Assembly (NCBI GenBank): GCA_003049485.1 | Contig: PYST01000318.1 | Coordinates: forward strand, 1 to 44,482 | DNA length: 44,482 nt | Source: Ophioceras dolichostomum | Taxonomy: Eukaryota > Ascomycota > Sordariomycetes > Magnaporthales > Ophioceraceae | Direction of reading: 5' to 3' | Shown: one piece after another, positions 21,672 to 30,657 of the stretch | Numbering within the stretch: position 1 is the stretch's first letter | Layout: every line of letters begins with the position of its first letter | The notes under the pieces: generated by a model | The model's input: the letters and a program-made list of their open reading frames with translations, nothing else | Database searches by the model: none | What the model was told of the DNA's origin: nothing | Position numbers and translations under genes: made by a program

Positions 21672-22437
21672 TCATGAGCCCAATGCGATCGACCACTCTA
21701 CGGCCCAGACCAGGCCAAAAATTAGCGGGATCGCCGCAAGCAGAATCCACCACAGCTCGACGGTCAGCTGCGCCCGTAGCCACCGTCTCATGCGCTCCCG
21801 AGGCGTCCGGCGGTGGATGCAGGCTGGAGTGCCAAATACTAGACAGCCCAGCCCGGGCCGGGTCTCGCATTCGATGTGCTCTCTTCGCCGTTGCATCAAT
21901 AGTCTAAGTAGGGGCGGGAGGTGATGTCAGTCAACTGTGTACGGGAATCGAGAGGAGAGATCGTGCTAGGATGAAGAGGGCGGGAAAGGAAAGGGAAAGG
22001 AGCTGGGAAACATACGCTACACTTCCCCTGCAGAATCGCAAGTCGCTTCCAAGATCGCAGCGCGTGTTGTTGGGGCACTCGAGGTGCAGCTTCCGCCGCT
22101 CCATAAGCCATGCCACTTTCAGCTTGACGCCGGTGTCGACCAGTTCATAGAAATGACGATTGCTGTGCTTGAGCGACAGGGCGTCCGGGTAGATGAGCTG
22201 CTTGCTAATCAGGAGGTGTATTTCTGGAGGGAGATCCAGAATGGTCAGGTCTCGGACGCCTCGGCGCTGACGCTCTTCCTCTTGCTCTTGAGACTGTTGG
22301 TCATCAGCGGTCGATTCCGGGACTCTGGGGCATTCCGGGGAGGCCTCGGGGAGAGGGAGGAGCTCCGGCTGCTTCAATTTCAGCTTCTGCTCGACCTCTG
22401 GGAGTGACTCTCGGAAACGAGAACGGAGGACTGCCAT
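21672..22437 (-). CDS. F-box-like protein with C-terminal membrane segment
   Basis: CDS join on the minus strand 22437..22016, 21903..21672; 217 residues. The intron (112 nt) has a GTATGT donor, a CTGAC branch site and a CTTAG acceptor; splicing gives CRGSVALLMQRRREHIEC in frame. Residues 1-60 are polar and Glu/Gln-rich. An F-box-like helix set at about 63-105 (LDLPPEIHLLISKQL, then YPDALSLKHSNRHFYELV) is followed by two similar Cys-containing segments, LMERRKLHLEC at 111-121 and LMQRRREHIEC at 143-153, on either side of the intron. Residues 191-209 (LWWILLAAIPLIFGLVWAV) form one hydrophobic helix, so the protein may be tail-anchored. F-box proteins link targets to SCF ubiquitin ligases; whether this one binds Skp1 is not shown. 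A longer ORF begins upstream at 22605, but its extra N-terminus is not needed. Confidence 0.75.
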
Positions 22438-23802
22438 ATTGTTGGCTTTATATGGCAAGTATGTGTGGATGTGTGTAATTGTAGATCGGAGAGATGTTCG
22501 ATAACAGAAGAAAACAAAACTTGTCGCATGGAACAAAAAAAAAGAATCAGGAAAGATCAACAAAGTATTATATCCATTGCTGCCTTGCGTGACGAACAGA
22601 ACCACACTGCCCAGCTGTGCTTGATCGCTATTCCGAATGAGCCATCGTCAGGGTGACTGGTTGTGGATGTCTTAGCTTGATGTGTCGGCAGCTGGCTGTC
22701 GTGGCGTGGCACCAGCGCCGAAGCGCGAAAATGCCAGCAAAACCTTCAGGGGTAAGTGACAGGCAGCAGAATAAAAAGCCTTTAGGACCTTTTACGCGCT
22801 GGACAACCCACCACGCCAAATAGGCTACAGGCAATGGCCAAATCTCGTAAGTTCAACTTCCTCGCGAAAAGGGAAAACGCAGGCTCAATCCCTTGACAAT
22901 CCTCGTGTTGTCGAACACGATTATTCAGTCCGCCTGGGAGGGAGACTCTTCAAGATTATATCTTGGCGCTGTGCCACACGTTGCTCCAGCCATGAGGACC
23001 TTGGTCTGGGAGGAAGCGCTCCGCCACCACTGTCGGCCGGCCGCCCTGCCAGGGCAGCTTGAATGTAGGCCGCTTTGCGAGGGCTGAAGGGCAGTGGGGA
23101 GTGTTCGGCGCTTTTTGTGCGGGTACCTGCAGTGCAAGCTGTGCACAACAGGGAAAGGGTCAGGTGAGCGGATTTGACGGCCACGTGTCTCCTGTCCGGT
23201 GAATCGTAGCCTCAATGAAACGGCAGTCTTTATTGACACAAGGCAGACGCAAATAATAGCTGCCTTGGAGTAGTGTCTGTCGGATTGAGGGGCTCGAAGC
23301 TCCTGGTGATTGGAGGTTTGGGGAGTCGATTAGGCGGGTTCACCCTGCAAGGAACGGCTGGGCTCCAGGTCGGAAAAAAAAAGAAAAAAAAAGACCAAAG
23401 AAGTCCACACGGTCGGGGACTTGGGCCTCAGTTGGTTGCGCTCGGTCGGCCTCAGGCCTCGCAGGGGAGGAAAATGTAATCGATGCGGTAACGGACCAAC
23501 TAACGCCCACAATGTTGGCATACACATCCGTGGTTGCCCTGTCGCCAGATCTCGGATCCCATGGAGGTCAAGTTTCGTGACACGACAGGGGCACAGCACG
23601 TGATACCGCGCATCGACCTCGACTTCTCGAGGGAACCGGTGCGGGGTTCGCGTCTGCCTGGGTGGTCGTGATGGTCGGACGAATCAACAGAGCGCCTGTT
23701 AAAAATCGGCGACGAAGCCGTCGTGGACTCTTTCTTTCTTTTCTTCCTCTTTCCTTTTTCTCTCGCTTTCTCCATGATGCTTTTGATCCGTTGCGTCTCG
23801 AA
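22438..23802. other. Divergent intergenic region between the F-box-like gene and EXO5
   Basis: Promoter region for both genes. There is an A-rich run at about 23373-23392 and a pyrimidine-rich tract at about 23724-23772 just before the EXO5 start. No supported gene. Confidence 0.5.
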
Positions 23803-25867
23803 ATGGCTCTAAATTATCAGCCAGACGACGAGGACGAATTTGGGTGGGACCTGACGGCGGAAGACGAGGAACTTCTCACGACCCTTGTCGACAGTACAGA
23901 ATTATCTTTCGCAACACAGCCTGACTTCCCCCCGTACCGACCAAACACTCCCGGTAGCGCGTCGGACACCACTATTACGACCATTACGACCGATCGCCGT
24001 CCGAAATCGCGCCGTGTAGGCAAACGCAGATCAACGCTCAGGGACGACATCCATCCGGCGTTCCCGTTAGGTCCGACTACCGAGAGTATCACCGACGTTG
24101 AAAGCGGTGCTGACGCTGCCCCGCGAGATATTGGATTCGGATACAAACATGGCGCTGGTTTTCCTACTCAGCAGAGGCGCGTATCTACGAGGAATCGTGG
24201 CCGCCGTGGCCAGGAGTCGCCCGTCTTTCACGAGGCATCCACCGATATCTCAGAGGACGTTAGCTACCCGGATCGTATGTTTATTCCCACCCCTGCGTCG
24301 CTCTCGAGTCCACGAAGCAGACGATCGTGACTAACTGGCCTGAAAGCGTCTAGTAAGCAACGCTCTATCGACCCTAGATCCGCCGCCGGAGGACTCCGCT
24401 ACCGATCCTGAGGCAGAGTCCGTCGTTGAGCCCAAGACCGAGCCTGATGAAGCTGCTGCTACTCCCGCTGCCGGTTTCACGCCACCCACGAGGTCGCCCC
24501 TCGCGCGGTTTCGCACCTTCCCAAGAAAGCCCTTCTCCGTCACCGACTTCTCGTCAGCGGCGTGGTGTGAGCTGCAGCACGAATACACCCTCACGCATCT
24601 GCCCGGTGGCAGGAAGACCCGGAATGAGGCTATGAAGGGCGGCAGCAGGGTGCACCAGAAGCTGGAAGACGAGGTGCACCGGACGGTCCGCATCGACGTC
24701 ATGTCGAAAGAGGACGCCTTCGGGCTAAAGCTATGGAACATCATCCAAGGCCTGCGCACACTGAGGGACGAGGGCTTGACTCGCGAACTGGAGGTGTGGG
24801 GACTCGTCGACGGCCACGTCGTCAACGGTCTGATCGACGGCCTTGTCACCGAGAATCCAGACCCGGAGTTCGAGGCCGACATGCTCGGCACCCACCAGGT
24901 GCCGGAGATGCAGCCGGAACACACGCGCAAGATCACGGACTTTTTCGGCACGACCAAGCAGCAGCCCCTCGACAACTTGCCGCCCGACAGGAAGTCGCCG
25001 TTCGACCCGCAAACACTCCCGCGGAGAGTGTGGCTCACGGACGTCAAGACTCGAGGCCACATGTCCCTACCCTCCGGACCGGTTCTCCGATCCACCATGA
25101 TCCAGCTGTTCACGTACCACCGGTTCCTCTCCGTGATGGCCGCCTGCCAGCTGGACTACCTGCACGTCTACCGTCGCTACGGCCTTGACCCGGACGAGCT
25201 GTTTTCCGACGTTTTCCTGGCGCAGATCGGCGGTCTCCACGACGAGGTCTTCCAGGACGCCACGACCGAAATTCCGGTCTCGCCCGCGTCTTCGGCAGTG
25301 TCGTCGTCGGCCAGAAGAGGGGGACGAGCAGGAGGTGGCGGCGGCGAAGGCACGAATGGCTCCACCGCCAGCGCCTCGTCGGCAGCAATGAGCACCTCCT
25401 CCTCCAACGAACGCATCCGCTACCGCACCCTCCGCTCTCTAATCCCCCTCCTCAACGCCGAAATGCGGCAGACATTCCCCCACGGCGCCGCGTCTCTCGG
25501 CCCGGTGGTCACGGTTGAGTACCGCTACCGAGGGCGACGCATCACTCCCACTACTACTTCCGCAACCGCCATCAATACTACTGCTGATGACTCTGCTGCC
25601 GCTGCTGAAGATGTCGGCCGCATCATAGGCGACCACAAGCTGCTCGTCGACGACGAGAAGCTGTCGGCCTGGCTGGACAAGCACATGGAGTGGTGGCGAG
25701 GGGAGCGAGCCGCCGAGGGCGTGCCCATCGAGGAGGCGGACAAGTGCCGCGGCTGCGAGTTTGCGGACCGGTGCGAGTGGCGTGCCGAGAACCACCTGAA
25801 GCTGGTCGCGATGGGGAGGGAGAAGAGGGCGGCTGGTTTGGCGAGGAAGTGGAGGAAGTATCCTTGA
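23803..25867 (+). CDS. EXO5: Exonuclease V (EXO5/Dem1), Fe-S single-strand DNA exonuclease
   Basis: CDS join 23803..24274, 24354..25867; 661 residues. The 79-nt intron has a GTATGT donor, a CTAAC branch site near 24330 and a TAG acceptor. The N-terminal 200 residues are acidic and probably disordered. The nuclease core shows the family order: FSVTDFSSAAWCELQHEYTL with C229; GGSRVHQKLEDEVH; VVNGLIDGL with D319; WLTDVKTR with D387 and K389 (PD-(D/E)XK motif); then QLFTYHRFL. C622, C625 and C631 (KCRGCEFADRCEW) with C229 should hold the 4Fe-4S cluster. The enzyme degrades single-stranded DNA, in mitochondria in yeast and in nuclear repair elsewhere. A Ser/Ala/Gly-rich insertion at about 470-510 interrupts the core. 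The frame is open upstream to an ATG at 23662 that would add a basic N-terminus. Confidence 0.93.
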
Positions 25868-27324
25868 GATACCAGGCAACCGACCGTGATGGCGGACTTC
25901 GGTGAGGAGGGGTTGAAAGCTCCCGCAAGGCTTGACTTTCTTGGGAGAATAATCTAGCGATGCGATTTTTCTTTAACATGTTTCATTTTGTTGATTCTTG
26001 TACGTACCTCACCTCATACACTCAACATACCCAATCTTCTCGATAATTGACTAACGTACACGATCTTGTTCCCCCACATACTGCGTGTCTATCAACAAGA
26101 AGCCCTTCTCGATACGATACCCAATCTATCGGCTGGTCCTCCATTGGCTTGCAGACACACGAACATTGATACACACCACCGGATTCTTGCGACACCTACC
26201 CAAAAAAGGATGGGGTCGTCACCGGTGGGGCACGACTGCGTGCTAGTGAGACCTGCTTGCGGGCAGGCGCGGCAAGTCGAGACAGGCTAAAGAGGATGTC
26301 AAAGTGTCCATGTACCACGCGTGCGTTCACACTTTACGCTTTCTACTTTGCATTCGCTCGCGTCCCTGCATCGCGCTTTAGCGGGAAGCCATGCCCGCTG
26401 CACTGAAATTAACATTAACTCGGGGCTCTTTTCTTAGAACTTCGCCGATAAGCTGCCCGCAATCGTGCCATGCAGACAGGGGCAGGTACCTGCCTCTGGG
26501 TAGGTACCTGAAGAATCGACCAACTAGCCTCTCCATGGACCGCATGCTTTCGACTTTTCGACGCTGGTAGCTTCCAGAGACGCGTCATGGGACGCTTTGT
26601 CAATAACGAACCCTAAAGTTCAGTCGACCCGTCGCGTCCATATTGTCAAGGTGTCCAAGTGCCTGCCTGTTCGCGCATCCACACAACAAACATCCATCCA
26701 TCCACACCTTCCCTCTCCCGCTCCCGCTCCCCCTCCCTACCGCTATTAGAGCATCGATCCTGTACCTCGTAAAGGAGGAACAGGCAGACTACCTGAGCCA
26801 TGGAAAGAACGAGTTCAATTGATCTCCTGCCCGAGCCACCGGTCTCTTTGAGAGGGGGTCTATTTACATCGGCAGATATCGCCCGGGCTAGAACCCCCTT
26901 TGGCTGATATCTGCCCGCTTCTGCCCCCCTCCCCTTGTCGCACGACGTCGAACGTGCCGTCGGACAGCCACGGGGTGTCGTTGGACAGATGCGTGCTCAT
27001 TGTGTACTTGTGTATCTTTTTTTGCTAGTATAGTTCTATCATCAGAGAGGGGGCACCTAATCCCCTCCTCGCGGACTCTTCAGAGAGCAGCGCTGCCCCC
27101 CTTCGTCGCCTGGCTGTCTGAGCACGAAGCTGGCGTCGCACCGCCTCCCTCCGTCCCGGTCTGCGGTTCAGTGGTCGTCGTCGTCGTCGTCGCACACAAG
27201 TCCCGACACGGCACCCTCCCTCCTCTCTAGTTTCATTCCTCTTTATGACTAGTAGGCACTGTACCTTTACACTACTTGGCAGTCTTAACCCCAGGTGATT
27301 GTTGTCTTTTCCTCGAAGGCGACA
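25868..27324. other. Intergenic region, promoter of the GH92 gene
   Basis: No supported gene. It contains C/T-rich blocks (about 26700-26740), a GTC run near 27174-27190 and an inverted repeat at 26870-26917. Confidence 0.5.
26870..26917. repeat. Inverted repeat with paired GCAGATATC arms
   Basis: CGGCAGATATCGCC at 26870-26883 faces GGCTGATATCTGCCCG at 26902-26917; GGCAGATATC pairs perfectly over ten bases. It lies about 410 bases before the GH92 start and could be a factor-binding palindrome or a hairpin. Confidence 0.5.
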
Positions 27325-30300
27325 ATGTTGCCACCATCCATCGTAGCCCCCTCGGCGGCCGCCTTCGCCGTCCTCATATTCCTAGGCGCGGCCTGGTCGG
27401 GCCTGGCTCTCGCTCAGGACGCGACGTCAGGCCCCGTCGTGGCCCCCGACGACGACGCACCACCGCGGCGGCCGGGGTCCTTCTTCCCGACCGGCGTCTT
27501 CGACCCGCTCTACTACGTCAACCCGCTGATAGGCGCCAGCAACGGCGGCAACGTCTTCGCGGGGGCGTCGCTGCCCTACGGCATGGCGAAGGCGGTGGCC
27601 GACACCAACGCCTCGTCGAACCAGGGCGGGTTCGCCATGGACTACGGGGCGTTCGTCACGGGGTTCAGCGCGATGCACGATTCTGGCACCGGGGGCCAAC
27701 CGTCCCTGGGGAACTTCCCGCTGTTTCCTCATACGAACTGCGGCGGAGGTGGAAGTGGAGGAAGTGGAGGAAGTGGAGGAGGATCAGGAGACGTCAACGG
27801 TTGCGTGTATCCGAAGAAGGCGAGGGCGGCGCTGGGCGCGTTCGCGAACGATACAGTCTTCGCGGCCCCGGGGTATTTTAGCATCACGCTGCTGAGCGGC
27901 GTCAGGGTTGACATGACCACCTCGGCGAGGGCGGCGCTGTTCCGCTTCAAGTTCCCAGAGAGGGCTCTCGATGGCTCGCCGGCCCAGCCGCTTATCCTGC
28001 AGGACTTGGCGGATCTGTCGGACTCCCGACAGGATAATGCGACTGTGAACGTCAATGCGACGACAGGGAGGATGACGGGAAGTGGTGGGTAAACCCCCTG
28101 CCTAGTTACCCCCTAGATGATGACCGCCTCTATAGCGTTTAGCTGGCGTCCAGCCGCGTCTATTTCTGATAAGAGGAAGCGGGTGAGTCCTTGGAACTAA
28201 CCAGTTTCTAAACGCCTTCTTTTTTTTCTCTGTCACGAGTAGCGAGATTCAAGCCAAGCTTCGGCAGCGGCGACTACGTCCTGCACTTCTGCACCGACTT
28301 CAACGCCTCCTCCAATGCCAATGCCACCAACGTCACCGACATTCTGGACAGCGGCATCTTCGTTAACAGCCGGGCCAACACCAGCGTGAAGACGCTGACC
28401 ATCTCGCGGTCGATCAATAACTATCCTCTGCCGGGCGGCGGTTTCGTGCGCTTCAAGTCGGGGGCCCTCCCGATACTGGCCCGCGTGGCCACCAGCTTCA
28501 TCAGCCCGGAGCAGGCGTGCTCCAATGCTGAGCGGGAGATCCCGCACTTCGAGTTCAACGTGACCCAGGACGCCGCCGCGGCGGCCTGGCGCGAGAAGCT
28601 GCGGCCCATACGCGTCTCCTCGGGCGAGGGGATGGACCTGTCGCTCCTCACGAATTTTTATAGTGGTGTCTACCGCACCATGATCAACCCGCAGAACTAC
28701 ACGGGCGAGAACCCGCTGTGGACCTCGCTCTCGGGCGAGCCGTACTTCGATTCGTTCTACTGCCTCTGGGACTCGTTCCGCTCGCAGATACCGTTCCTGA
28801 CGGTCATCGACCCGACCGCCGTGACGCACATGATACGCTCCCTCATCGACACGTACAGGCACGTCGGCTGGCTGCCGGACTGCCGCATGAGCCTCTGCAA
28901 GGGTTTTACTCAGGGAGGGTCCAACGCGGACAACGTACTGGCGGACGCGTTCCTGAAGGGCATCACGGATGGCGTGAACTGGGTTGATGGCTACCAAGCG
29001 ATGGTGAGGGACGCGGAGGTTGAGCCGTACGACTGGTCGAACCAGGGCCGGGGCGGGCTGGACTCCTGGCACAACCTGGGGTACATCCCCGTGCAGGATT
29101 TCGACTACAAGGGGTTCGGCACCATGACGCGTTCGGTGTCCCGCACGCTCGAGTACAGCTACAACGACTTCTGCATCTCGCAGGTGGGTTCCCGCATGAA
29201 CTTCACGGACTCCGACCCCAGGCGCTCGGATTCCTCCAAGTACATCGCGAGGTCGGGAAACTGGGCGAACCTGTTCAGACGCGACCAGACGAGCTTCTTG
29301 TTCGACGGGACCGACACGGGCTTCGGCGGGTTCTTCCAGCCGCGGTTCCTCAACGGCACCTGGGCGTTCCAGAACCCCCTGAACTGCAGCAACATCGAGG
29401 CGCCGGGGGCCTCGATCTGCTCGCTGCAGAACACGGCGGGGGAGACGTTCGAGTCCTCGCTGTGGGAGTACGGGTTCTTCGTGCCCCACGCCCAGGCGGA
29501 CCTGATCACGCTGTACGGCGGACCGAAAGAGTTCGTGAGGAGGCTTGATTACTTACACGACAGTAACATCACGTACATCGGGAATGAGCCGTCGTTTCTG
29601 ACGGTGTTCCAGTACCACTACGCCGGTCGCCCGGGACTGTCGGCCAAGAGGGCGCATTACTACATACCGGCGTCCTTTTCCCCAAAACCGGACGGACTGC
29701 CGGGCAACGACGATAGCGGTGCGATGGGGTCGTTCGTGGCGTTTGCCATGATGGGGCTGTTCCCCAACCCGGGCCAGGACGTGTATTTCATCACGCCTCC
29801 GTTTTTCCCCCAGGTTAATATTACGCACCCCCTGACGAACAGGACGGCAAGGATCAAGTCGAACGGCTGGGACGCGGAGTACCGGAACATCTACGTGCAG
29901 AACGCCACGCTGGATGGGAAGCCCTACACGAGGAACTGGATCGACCACAGCTTCTTCACGGCTGGGAAGGAGCTGGTGCTGGAGCTGGGTCCGATTGAGA
30001 GCGCGACTTGGGGGACGAGGGTCGAGGACCTGCCGCCGAGTTTGGGGAAGTATGTCGGGTTTGAGAGTGGGAGTGGGGTTGGCGGGAGTGCGAGTGCGAG
30101 TGCGAGTGCGAGTGGGAACCGGACTGCGAGGGTGGTGGTTGGTAGGGGAGGAGGTGGGCGTGGACGTGGACGTGGACGTGCTGGCGGTTCGGTGCTGGAT
30201 AGGGTGGCGAGGGCGGCGAGGGAGGGGATCGAGGGACTGGAGGCTAGGGTTATGAGGCCTGGGCGGAGAGGGAACGATGACTCGGACTATGAGGCAGAGT

Positions 30301-30329
30301 TTGGACCTGTTCATAGCTCTTCCGGGTAG
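27325..30329 (+). CDS. Secreted GH92 alpha-mannosidase
   Basis: CDS join 27325..28084, 28243..30329; 948 residues. The start gives a signal peptide (hydrophobic AAAFAVLIFLGAAWSGLALA). The 158-nt intron (GTGGGT donor, CTAAC branch site, GAGTAG acceptor) yields MTGSARFKPSFGSGDY at the junction. GH92 hallmarks follow in order: YVNPLIGASNGGNVF and SLPYGMAKA near the start; GEPYFDSFYCLWDSFRSQ; RHVGWLPDCRMS; GGSNADNVLADAF; the acid region GNEPSFLTVFQYHYAG with E702; and the base region GNDDSGAMGSFVAFAMMG with D743/D744. Many Asn-X-Ser/Thr sites fit secretion. GH92 enzymes are calcium-dependent exo-mannosidases, mostly alpha-1,2, acting on mannans and N-glycans. Odd features: a Gly/Ser linker between two cysteines at about 138-156 and a C-terminal tail with Ser-Ala and Arg-Gly repeats, absent from the usual domain. 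Confidence 0.93.
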
Positions 30330-30657
30330 GTGGTAGGCGGTGGATGAGCCGCGCGTCCTTGTTTGGGTCGTCGCCATCGTGAGACGAGTATGCTTAGACG
30401 ATATTTTCGAGTTTGTATTGTTACACACTTATCTGGGAATGCTTTCAATGAATGGGTTATTCTATCATCGTCTCTCTATACGTTTGGTACATACAGTTGT
30501 GATGGTGGCAGCTTCCAACGTGCTGTTGTTTCGTGGCACTTGAGTGGGCAGAGATTCCATGCTAGCTGGTCCTCGCCCTCCATCCCGTACCATCCATCGT
30601 GCTCGACGGCCTCCTAGGAGTGCCCGTGTCCATATCCTTATGCCTCAAGCTAGGTAG
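30330..30657. other. Convergent 3' spacer between the GH92 and RGS-LOV genes
   Basis: 328 bases between two stop codons on opposite strands, enough for both 3' ends only if they nearly meet; overlapping antisense transcripts are plausible. No gene seen. Confidence 0.6.

Noticed and set aside
28233..29489. 418-codon minus-strand frame
   Set aside because: Antisense shadow of the GH92 exon, which has full family motifs on the plus strand.
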